DNA from: Glandiceps talaboti
Taxonomy: Eukaryota > Hemichordata > Enteropneusta > Spengelidae
DNA: 64,000 nucleotides
Assembly (NCBI RefSeq): GCF_964340395.1
Contig: NC_135554.1
Span: 20,445,592 to 20,509,591, forward strand
Direction: 5' to 3'
Part shown: in pieces, positions 57,801-64,000 of the stretch
Layout of the letters: each line of letters begins with the position of its first letter
Numbering within the stretch: position 1 is the first letter of the stretch
The notes under the pieces: generated by a model
What the model was told of the DNA's origin: nothing
Databases searched by the model: none
What the model saw: the letters and a program-made list of their open reading frames with translations, nothing else
Position numbers and translations under genes: made by a program

Positions 57801-60800
57801 TATCATAGTAATCGTAATGGGTCATATAGGAACTAGACTAGTAAGATACAATCAGCTGTGGTTTTGAGAAGCCTGACAGGGTTTAACAACAAGACATATC
57901 TTACCGCCTATTATTGACTCTATCTTGCCAACTTGGAATCAGACATCACCCTCCTAGACTAGACAGTGTCAATTCCACATTGATTTTTAATCTGAAGGCT
58001 TACTGTGTGTTTATTACAAACTAAATGAAGCTTGACATTGAAACCACACTTCTTCAAAATACTTTACACATGACTGAACTGAAGTGTTTAATGCAGCATG
58101 TACCTACAATAAGATGTTGCTGACATCACAACATCCTCCATCAACCCACCCACACACCTAGTACCTGTATATATAACAGTCATTGGGTGTGAATGTAAAA
58201 CATGCCAATTACATATTGGTGTGGCACCATACAATTATTTAGGTTTGTATTCAGCCTATTGACAGACACAGAATGTTGGTGGAAGTTCTTCACACACTTA
58301 TAATATACACTTCTACATTTAATGATAAACAACATGGTAGATTCTTAAATCTATATAACTGTCACTGATTTTTAGTCTTGAATTTGTTATATTTTAAATC
58401 ATATTGTTTTTTGAGATAGAGAAAAAAAATCAAACACAAGTCTTCTTCCTGTTGTGTTTTTCATTTCCATGTGCACACATCTATGTAGTCTATATGTCAG
58501 TGTTGTATGTATGTATGTATGTATGTATGTATGTATGTATGTATGTATGTAGTATGTATGTATGTATGTAAGTGTGTATGTATGTATGTATGTATGTATG
58601 TAAGTGTGTATGTATGTATGTATGTATGTATGTATGTATGTATGTATGTACGTCCGTACGTACGTCCGTACGTACGTACGTACGTCCGTACGAACGTAGT
58701 ATTTCTAAGGTTACAGAATCTCTGTACCATGTATTATGCCTCCCTAAATATGTATCTAGCAATACCTCCGTCTGTGACTAGGTGTACATTTTTCAATTCA
58801 AGCATAATAATTTTAATACATATTTTTTTTTTGCTAGTGATAGCTGACAACTTCAACAATTCACTGAAAGTACCACTTCCCATTACATCTCATTAAGACA
58901 GAAAATTAAAACTCTTTGACATGTTCTACCCATACACATATATTTCATTTGCACGGTAATATTTCAATAAGAATAACTAATAAATTCATTATCACATCAT
59001 AATTCATAACACAGAGTGAGATTAGTGTAATGGGACATCTGGTCACAAAAGAACAGGATGGAAAAAATTGGATAAATGGGTAAGTATATGGAAGTAGAAC
59101 TCTGCTGAAGTAATAAAAGTGGTCTATTTTCAAAAACTAGTTAATATTTTACCTGCTGGGGCTTTGTACACTATACTGTAAATTGATATTATTTATGGCA
59201 AAGCACAACATGCACAAAAGACACTCAGACTCATATACTCTTAATTAGCTATATATAATATATTAAGTACATGAAGACATTTAACTGTGAAATATATACA
59301 TTCCATTTTCATCATGGTGTTATGATTTTAGTGATTTTTGTGATATTTTTGCCTATGTCCACTCTTTTGCTTATTGTAATATTCAAATCTAAGTGAAAAC
59401 ACTAATCTAAATGTTTAACTACAGTAAACAGTGTCCAAAAATAAAAAAACAAATGGGGTTGTGTTGTTGAGGGGAAAAAAATACATGGCAGTATTTTTCT
59501 TTTGGTTGACATGTTTCATGTATCTCACCAAACTCTGTTTACAACCACCAGTATATTTTATTTATTAATTATGCAATTTGACCTCCCTTTTTGTATTTTC
59601 TTCCTGATTTTAATACCTTAAGCATATGAACCCTTTCCACAAATTCCAGAATGACCACAGCATGGTACCCAGTGATGCAGTTGTTTACGACATTATCTCT
59701 GTAATTCAGACTTTGAGACCAAAAGATTTTGTAAAATGGTTGTGATATCAGACTATCACGGGAATGGCAATTACTACAGGCTTTTTTAGTAGAACTAGGG
59801 TAAAGACCAAATTATATCCCCCCAAATGAGTGTCGACATTACTTAAAGTAGTTTAAACAAATCACTGAGATAGAATGTATAAATTTATATGAGTAATTTT
59901 TTTTATTAATATCATCCATCAACAAAGATAGTACTAAATTGAAGTAATTAAGAAGTCACTGCAGTGTTACTGTTAGGGGTGGGTGTAACTACCACATACC
60001 ATACCATTGCCATCTTTGATTTATCACTTTACTACTGCAAATCTGTATAAATCTAAAACAAATTTACCAATAAAAGTTTATCTGAAGTTTAATATGGATC
60101 CTCAATTCATAGGTATGTTAATATTTAATATGATTGTTACATTAAAATGTGTTAATTATATTAGTAACTTTCCCCAGATGCATAGTTTAATAGTGTCCTA
60201 CATTTTCGTTTCAGTGCCTGCCACATAGTTAGCTTTCTTATCAACGTGGTTAAAGTCTAACTTTTAATCTCATCTTGTTCAAATATTCCACCTGTGTGTA
60301 TCACATGTTTGACGTTTCCATATTATCAGATATATATGTACTCTGTGCTCTCGAATGATTTATGGAGGGGACGCACGTACTATCGGGTGCCTCCCGCTTT
60401 TTGGAAGGCGTGCATCTTTCTTTTTTTACGCTAATTTTATTTGGACATCTCATATGCTTTATCGATATTGATTATATTGATATTACATCGTACCTGATTT
60501 GACGGCATGTCGAAGGCTTCGCCGATTTTTTCATAGAGTTCTTTTACATTTGTAAAGCCTTCGATCTTACCGGTTGGACTGCCATGAGCGAGCTGACAAT
60601 GAAACACCAACCGTGGTCTTCTGTCTTTCCCGTACATTGGTCCCCTCGGTGCAACTGCTGTTCCGTAGACACCCCCAGGGCCTTGTTGTTGTTGGTTTGA
60701 CATCGTTGGTTGTCTGCCCGTTGCTCCGTTGTATTCCGTAGCGTTTTGTTGACTTGGAACGGCATCCGCTGTATTCTCTGTCAGCGGCTCTTTCGTTTTC

Positions 60801-60826
60801 TTGCTTTTCTTTGGGAAAAGAGGCAT
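40402..60826 (-). CDS. GIPC1: GIPC PDZ-domain adaptor, five exons
   Basis: Cytoplasmic adaptor that links receptor C-termini (through its PDZ domain) to the myosin VI motor (through its C-terminal GH2 domain) during endocytic trafficking. Minus-strand exons: 60826-60494, 43963-43597, 42061-41928, 41086-41005, 40553-40402. All introns are GT..AG and the frame closes at TAA, giving 355 residues (human GIPC1 333). Residues 1-70 are a variable leader. [20 protein letters not shown] through [15 protein letters not shown] is the GH1 region. The PDZ domain is about 149-233, with carboxylate loop [10 protein letters not shown] and helix [23 protein letters not shown] is the linker, and [20 protein letters not shown] through [13 protein letters not shown] is GH2. 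The symbol is by family: a single copy here would be the pro-orthologue of GIPC1-3. Confidence 0.97.
40688..41003. repeat. Degenerate array copying the GIPC exon 4 donor in intron 4
   Basis: On the minus strand the exon 4 end reads GAGTTAG|GTAAGTTG. The adjoining 300 bases of intron hold about nine related 25-35 base units. One (about 40897-40913) keeps GAGTTAGGTAAGTTG exactly, another (about 40766) has GTAAGTTG, and others have GGCAAGTTG or GGCAAATTG. A unit near 40700 also resembles the neighbouring exon sequence. Confidence 0.7.
41005..41086 (-). CDS. GIPC1: GIPC exon 4
   Basis: Encodes [20 protein letters not shown] then GIRDEEL, the first GH2 helices. Phase 0 in, phase 1 out. Its 5' splice site is the rightmost member of the repeat array described separately. 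Confidence 0.95.
41511..41870. repeat. GT/CTGT microsatellite in GIPC intron 3
   Basis: (CTGT)n, (GT)n and GTAT-rich runs, with two pure GT blocks (about 41540-41568 and 41822-41866). It begins about 58 bases beyond the exon 3 donor on the minus strand, so the intron start is CA-rich in the transcript, a known splicing-sensitive context. Confidence 0.95.
41928..42061 (-). CDS. GIPC1: GIPC exon 3 (PDZ-GH2 linker)
   Basis: Encodes [20 protein letters not shown] and then [16 protein letters not shown]. The Ala/Thr-rich linker is divergent, whereas LRLRS(K/R)GPAT is nearly invariant in the family. Phase 1 in, 0 out. Confidence 0.95.
43379..43459. mobile_element. 81-bp MITE with 6-bp target duplication in GIPC intron 2
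   Basis: Inverted ends TTAGTCTAAAGGCTAT and ATAGCCTTTAGACTAA are perfect over 16 bases, with a second inner pair CTGTGAAT/ATTCACAG. The element is flanked by CCTGTA on both sides (43373-43378 and 43460-43465), a likely target-site duplication. It lies 137 bases beyond the exon 2 donor. Confidence 0.85.
43597..43963 (-). CDS. GIPC1: GIPC exon 2 (end of GH1 and PDZ domain)
   Basis: Encodes residues 112-233, from [19 protein letters not shown] to TLVEPRKAF. The whole PDZ domain sits in this exon. The upstream boundary TTACAG|ATT is placed by homology: exon 1 ends MPSNQ and exon 2 supplies the FCTLNTHK block. Confidence 0.96.
44022..44212. repeat. Two neighbouring palindromes in GIPC intron 1
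   Basis: TCATAAACTGCAGC (44022) pairs with GCTGTAGTTTATGA (to 44104); then AGAGACTTGGCTAT (44124) pairs with ATAGCCAAGTCT (to 44210). Both fit the short foldback style seen elsewhere. They start 59 bases upstream of the exon 2 acceptor. Confidence 0.6.
44620..45622. repeat. Minisatellite, 51-bp unit, about 20 copies
   Basis: The unit begins GGAGGTGATATGGCTGTGAC and runs through GGGTATATGATATAGATTGA to ATTACATT. Variants (CACTGGG, CATTGGG, CATCGGG; GGAGG, GGGGT) recur in patterns. As 51 is divisible by three, one minus-strand frame stays open as repeats of [17 protein letters not shown]. It is intronic in GIPC and shows no sign of being exonic. Confidence 0.95.
46154..46478. mobile_element. 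MITE family A, copy 2
   Basis: Shares ends (CTTCTGGTCA...TGACCAGAA) and internal blocks with 24974-25259, same orientation, plus about 35 extra bases after GTCTGCAGATC. It is more degraded at its termini. GIPC intron 1. Confidence 0.75.
47410..47466. repeat. (GTAT)n microsatellite
   Basis: About 14 GTAT units with one C substitution, inside a longer GT-rich region (47358-47470). GIPC intron 1. Confidence 0.95.
49179..49584. mobile_element. Element with about 50-bp inverted arms in GIPC intron 1
   Basis: The left arm (49179-49230, containing GTTCAGCTTTTCTGTTTGAT and CCACACAGAAA) is inverted at 49535-49584 (TTTCTGTGTGG...AACAGAAAAGCTGAAC...GTGAAATTC). About 300 unrelated bases lie between. 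It is probably a non-autonomous TIR element; no coding capacity and no certain target duplication. Confidence 0.7.
50517..50754 (+). repeat. Dispersed repeat D, copy 2
   Basis: Collinear with 9579-9827 from GTATTTACTAGTGAGATGTT to TTTTGTTGAGCTT. It differs by scattered substitutions and short indels, consistent with an old interspersed repeat. Confidence 0.7.
51490..51672 (+). repeat. Dispersed repeat E, copy 1
   Basis: AAAGGGTTTGTTACCAGGAA, TCCAAT, GGCAGAGAAACATG and AAAAAGTAATGAGAAAC recur in the same order at 62505-62682. Class unknown; no tail or inverted ends recognised. Confidence 0.65.
51844..51898. repeat. (CA)n microsatellite
   Basis: About 27 CA units, pure, in GIPC intron 1. Confidence 0.97.
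52673..55393. repeat. Large minisatellite, 29-bp unit, about 94 copies with higher-order structure
   Basis: The unit CTAGATATTAGCCTCTACCC plus ACCCTGTAA repeats for 2.7 kb in GIPC intron 1. Variant units (TTAGTCTC, GCCTTGACCC, GATGATAG, CATATTAG) recur in the same order at spacings of 580 and about 755 bases (20 and 26 units). Blocks of units were therefore themselves duplicated. The last dozen or more units are nearly uniform. On the GIPC transcript strand every unit reads GGGTGGG. Confidence 0.97.
56276..56408. repeat. Dispersed repeat F, copy 2
   Basis: GGGGAACCCTGGTAAC, GGTAAAACTG, then AACCCCGGTAAAATGACTAG and TTTTACC follow the same order as 16426-16540. GIPC intron 1. Confidence 0.55.
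56856..56888. repeat. (ACC)n microsatellite
   Basis: About eleven ACC units. A (CAAT)n run follows at 56956-56978, which may be the tail of an old LINE. Confidence 0.9.
57752..57840. mobile_element. 89-bp MITE with 9-bp target duplication
   Basis: Inverted ends TAGTGTAGTTCCTATATGAC and the complement of GTCATATAGGAACTAGACTA match at 19 of 20 positions. GTAAGATAC flanks both sides (57743-57751 and 57841-57849). Near-perfect arms and intact flanks imply recent insertion. A TAGTG start resembles hAT ends (8-bp duplications) and the 9-bp duplication resembles Mutator; the superfamily is undecided. GIPC intron 1. Confidence 0.88.
58506..58698. repeat. (GTAT)n passing into (ACGT/CGTC)n microsatellite
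   Basis: About 140 bases of GTAT repeats change at about 58650 to GTAC/GTCC repeats rich in CpG. The transition suggests expansion from point-mutated units. Open frames over it are repeat artefacts. Confidence 0.95.
60494..60826 (-). CDS. GIPC1: GIPC exon 1 (N-terminus and start of GH1)
   Basis: Encodes residues 1-111, [14 protein letters not shown] through [11 protein letters not shown]. The start [10 protein letters not shown] resembles the MPLG(L)xRRKK start of vertebrate GIPC and is the first in-frame Met of the conserved frame. The middle (residues 20-65) is Gln/Asn/Gly-rich and variable. Higher GC than the surrounding introns. Confidence 0.95.
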
Positions 60827-61100
60827 CTTCGGGTCTTTTTTACTTATATATTACTACACCTTTCTATTTTTGTCCACAGATACGTCACTCGTCAAGTCTT
60901 TAAGGAGTGAAAGCGATTGGTTTCCGAAGATCCCACCCTAGCAGCCCTACGTATCATCAATTGCCAAGTGCTATGATCCAAAATGGAGGTGTTGTAGCGG
61001 AAGCAGGAAGTAGGCCCCACACTCATTTGGTACACGCCCTCCTATTGGTCCTGACCCATCCAACCACCTGTTGGCTGAAGCCGTATAAAGTCCTACCAAA
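60827..61100 (-). promoter_or_regulatory. Candidate GIPC promoter
   Basis: On the minus strand, two CCAAT boxes (60916-60920, 61044-61048), a CRE half-site TGACGTA (60881-60887), ETS-like GGAAG motifs and a YY1-like AAAATGG (60981-60987) lie within 270 bases of the start codon. There is no TATA box at an obvious position. Housekeeping-type architecture is inferred. Confidence 0.45.
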
Positions 61101-62040
61101 ACACCCCTTTCAAAAAGACACATTCAATAAACATTTGGACAACTTATAATTTTTAATTTGTTCAAGACCGGTAAAATTACAATTTGTAATCGAAGGTTCA
61201 CTTTTTCTCTTCAGTTCAGTCAAATAAGGCGTAATGTAAGGAGAGTTAATATCTCCCAAAACCAATCACTAGTGACGTATTTTAACATAAATAGTGATTC
61301 AGGGAAAGAGGCATTGTGGGAGATTGTCATTTCATCATCAACGTACAAAAACGTTCACCCCTTCACGATAACAAATCTGTAAATCATTTTCCCTTGCCAA
61401 AATGCATTTTCAAAATGGAATGTTATCCTTCTTTTATGGAAAATATCATTTTATGATATCACATTTCAATGAAATATAAGTTGGCGATATGGTTACATCT
61501 TATGAAATTTGTTTTTCGTTGCTATAGTAGAGGTACCATATATACATTGTCAATCTGTACGTTTATATATCATTATATGTGAAGTAGTACTGTGAAAGTA
61601 TTACATAAAGGAACGAGAGCTTTTAACAAACAACACGTTATTTGTGAGAATTCGAACGTTGTCCGCACCTTAAACATTGCGTAATGTGTCTGTGCGTGTG
61701 ATATTTATAGGCGACATCGACAAATTATCTGTTTGACAGTGTGTGTATGTTGCGGGTATATGTGGCGGGGTGGGGGTGGGGGTGGGGTACAATAAATCAT
61801 AGCCAAGACGCTGAATCAAAAGATTTAATACAAAGAAAGAATTCGGAAAATTAGCATTGCGAGCTGACGTTGGAGATTTGTTATCTGATAGACTAAAGGA
61901 AACACTGCAAGGTTGGTTATATTTTGTCGCAAAAAAGAGTCATTTTCACTAATTGTGTACTGATCGTACAACCTGTCTAAAGTAGAGTTGTAAACATTGG
62001 CAATCTGTCTTAGAGTAAGTCTGCTGTCTGTACACACGGT

Positions 62041-62161
62041 GAGGCATTCTGGGAAACCAATAATACGACAAGCTCTCTATAAACAATATCCTCAGCATTG
62101 TTTGGCAAAGAGTAAAACGAGAGTAGGAGCTCATCACTTTGCTTGTTTCCCATAATGCCTC
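62041..62161. repeat. Inverted repeat with GAGGCATTCTGGGAAAC ends
   Basis: GAGGCATTCTGGGAAAC at 62041-62057 is mirrored by GTTTCCCATAATGCCTC at 62145-62161 with one mismatch. It may be a MITE or a pair of inverted factor-binding sites (see findings). Confidence 0.65.
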
Positions 62162-62335
62162 GTTCCAGAGTACAGAATGCCTTTTCTATGCCAGATTTGC
62201 TAATATAAATATGTTTCAGATAGGATAAATGGTGCAAGGTTGGTGAGAACTCGGACCACAATAGAAAACTTATGGTGAACATAATTTTCTTGAGTTGCCT
62301 ATTAAAGCACATAGATATAAAGTCTAGCTGCTAGA

Positions 62336-62456
62336 CCTCGGATGTTCTTCCGATACATGACCGAACGTGGCTATCGAGGATGGAACATCGGAGTTCGGGC
62401 TAGCCCTCAAGCCCTTGTAGCTGTATGCAAGATAAATCAAATCAAATTGATTATGG
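62336..62456 (+). repeat. Hairpin plus AAATC-repeat tail, possible SINE/LINE 3' end
   Basis: CTCGGATGTTCTTCC pairs imperfectly with GGATGGAACATCGGAG. The segment ends GTAGCTGTATGCAAGATAA followed by ATCAAATCAAAT. A stem before a short repeat tail is typical of LINE or SINE 3' ends; a similar AAATC tail occurs at 19259-19280. Confidence 0.45.
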
Positions 62457-62504
62457 GTCCGCACTCAAAAATCGTCGCCCTCAACACATGAGCACATGCT
62501 AATT

Positions 62505-62685
62505 CCTGGGAAAGCTGGGAAAGGGTTTGTTACGAGGAATCCAATAAAAAGAAGATGAGGAGGAAAAGGAGACGCAGAGAAACATGGAGAAGATGATTTT
62601 TTATTTGTTTACTTTTTCGACCGACCGACCGACCGATCGACCGACCGACCCATAGTTTTCTAAGAAAAAGTAATGAGAAACCTTT
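62505..62685 (+). repeat. Dispersed repeat E, copy 2, with internal (CCGA)n
   Basis: Collinear with 51490-51672 (AAAGGGTTTGTTACGAGGAA ... GCAGAGAAACATGGAG ... AAAAAGTAATGAGAAAC). A CGACCGACC microsatellite (62618-62650) replaces the middle segment. Confidence 0.65.
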
Positions 62686-63557
62686 TTTATTTAAAAAAGG
62701 GGGTCCCCCTAAACACGTGGATGTGCAAGAGGGGTGATTGTTGGATTGATTTGCGAATGAATGATTCAGGATCTCTCATCATAAATCAATGAATACATAA
62801 TTGCAGGCATGCCTGTATTACTAACGTTTGAGGTCAAGAATTTAATTGTATTAATTACTTTTGAGATTAAATAATGTTTATGTAAGATAGGACATCCTAC
62901 GATTAACAGTCAAAGTTTACCTGTTGGTTTCTTGTTACTTGCATATTACTTATACAACAATTCTGTGTAACAACGGATCGTGTTTGCGGTCGATTCTGCC
63001 AAATCACGACAATAACATTCATGAAATTTGTAATTAGGGTCTGAGGTCATTTCGAGGTGCTACTCTGAGACAAATCATCATATGATGATGATGACTACGG
63101 TGATATGCATCTACACGGTATATGTTTTTTTTTTATCATCGCGATCTTGGTACATAGTCTTTGAGCGCCCTCATTGTCCAGTGTCTATGATTAGTCTCCT
63201 TTCGTTTTTCATGTTTTTATCGTTTACGTCATTTACTTTATACTCCCACAATTCCTTGCAACAGACACTTATCATGGCCGCCTACAGGAGACAGTCTTAG
63301 AGGAAAAGGTTTATTCTAATCAAAGCCCGTTTCGTAGCGATATAGTGGCATCTTTTATTAGTGTTCGGTATCTGTAGGTATCGAACGAATTAAGCGGTCG
63401 CTCTCTTGAGGGGATAGATAGATTTCAAATGTTACCGAAGGTAGTAATTTTATCCCGAAGCTGAAGTCATCGAAACTCTGAATTTTCTGGATTTTGTCCC
63501 GAGTTGAACGCCAGTTAGCAGGCCAAGGTCTCACAATTTTTTACATACTTTATGTTC

Positions 63558-63605
63558 ATGGAAAAGTTTCTCGATTTGAAGCGTTCGCTCTCTGAGAAAA
63601 CAAAG
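63558..63605 (+). CDS. Possible first coding exon of an unrecognised gene (partial)
   Basis: ATG opens MEKFLDLKRSLSEKTK and the sixteenth codon AAG is followed directly by GTAAGA, a near-perfect donor (phase 0). The peptide is charged and could start a coiled coil or amphipathic helix, but I do not recognise the protein. The following 395 bases show no second exon. Divergent orientation from GIPC gives about 2.7 kb between their start codons. The call rests on the start and donor alone. Confidence 0.4.
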
Positions 63606-64000
63606 GTAAGATCACAATTCTAAGTTTTATTGTGCACGATTTGTAAACATGCCATCGGAACAAAGGGGAGCAATGTGATCTGTGTCCATCGAGTTTTTAA
63701 ACCCGTTGCACTTGTGGTTTATCCAATATGCCATTCGACCGGCTCAGACTCCAAACATATCGTATAGATTTCTCAACACAATATCTCAATATCTGACTAG
63801 ACTTTGCTTATCTTTGTGAAGTGGTAATAAGCCATTGCAGTCCGTGTCTGTGAGTAAATTATAGTCTCCGACTGTCAGAAGTATAATCCATTGACTTTGA
63901 GTTGCCTCTTGATACTGTTAGTGTTACTGTTACGTATAGTAGTGAAATGTAAATAACTTGACGATCAGGATGTCGGGCAGGTTCCCATGTCAAGTTACCG

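Larger units (their letters stand above)
43964..60493 (-). other. GIPC intron 1 (16.5 kb), no nested gene seen
   Basis: Donor CAG|GTACGA at 60493 and acceptor TTACAG at 43964-43969. Beyond the listed repeats I see no open frame with recognisable protein similarity and no nested gene. Unassigned stretches (45630-46150, 46700-49170, 55400-56270, 58700-60490) are ordinary AT-rich intronic sequence. If the intron is retained, the exon 1 frame continues 18 residues ([10 protein letters not shown]...) and stops. Confidence 0.7.
61101..63557. other. Head-to-head intergenic region right of GIPC
   Basis: No gene recognised. It includes a GGGGTGG run near 61770, an inverted repeat (62041-62161), a hairpin with an AAATCAAATCAAA tail (62336-62456), dispersed repeat E copy 2 and a (CCGA)n run. 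Minus-strand frames of 60-100 residues at 61825-62312 look like protein in places but have no match I know. Near 63274, ATGGCCGCC opens a nine-codon frame (upstream ORF) before the right-edge exon. Confidence 0.5.

Noticed and set aside
58490-58896. Tyr/Val/Met and His/Thr/Tyr repeat frames
   Set aside because: (GTAT)n microsatellite artefacts.
60437-60493. Extension of GIPC exon 1 frame ([18 protein letters not shown])
   Set aside because: Lies beyond a clean GTACGA donor and lacks similarity to GIPC; homology resumes at exon 2.
61825-62312. Three overlapping minus-strand frames suggesting a broken gene
   Set aside because: No family recognised, and part of the stretch is an inverted repeat; protein-like appearance may be chance.

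Overview
The window is animal genomic DNA. It is AT-rich, has compact introns with GT..AG boundaries, many microsatellites and minisatellites, LINE remnants and numerous short palindromic elements. Three complete protein-coding genes are readable: an intronless JUN (minus strand, 3375-4202), a 22-exon MSH5 (plus strand, 12268-34551) and a five-exon GIPC (minus strand, 40402-60826). A short first coding exon of an unrecognised gene sits at the right edge (plus strand, 63558-63605). Single JUN and GIPC genes close to vertebrate sequence suggest a non-vertebrate bilaterian, perhaps an invertebrate deuterostome such as a hemichordate or amphioxus. The species cannot be fixed from sequence alone.

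Layout. 1-2190 holds no gene I can support. 2340-4470 is the JUN transcription unit and promoter; the promoter keeps a TTACCTCA / CCAAT / TGACATCA / MEF2-like / TATA order also found in vertebrate JUN. 4600-12267 is geneless and repeat-rich. 12268-34551 is MSH5, with a clean phase through all 22 exons (969 residues), a repetitive C-terminal extension and decayed partial copies of exon 19 in the flanking introns. MSH5 and GIPC are convergent; their likely polyadenylation signals (35686 and 36173) are separated by a TACA microsatellite. GIPC has a probable 4.2 kb 3' UTR and a 16.5 kb first intron holding two large minisatellites (51-bp and 29-bp units). 60830-63557 is the head-to-head region between GIPC and the right-edge gene.

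The genes do not form a pathway: JUN is an AP-1 transcription factor, MSH5 a meiotic crossover factor, and GIPC a PDZ trafficking adaptor. Their linkage is notable because in human JUN/GIPC2 lie on 1p, JUNB/JUND/GIPC1 on 19p13 and MSH5 in the 6p21 MHC. These are members of one paralogous set, so the window looks like a piece of the pre-duplication proto-MHC linkage group. I found no tRNA, rRNA, CRISPR or LTR/viral element. No wholly new biological system is evident. The most interesting features are the conserved JUN promoter order, the proto-MHC microsynteny, the MSH5 C-terminal repeat and exon-19 relics, the splice-donor-like array in GIPC intron 4, and several undescribed short inverted-repeat element families.
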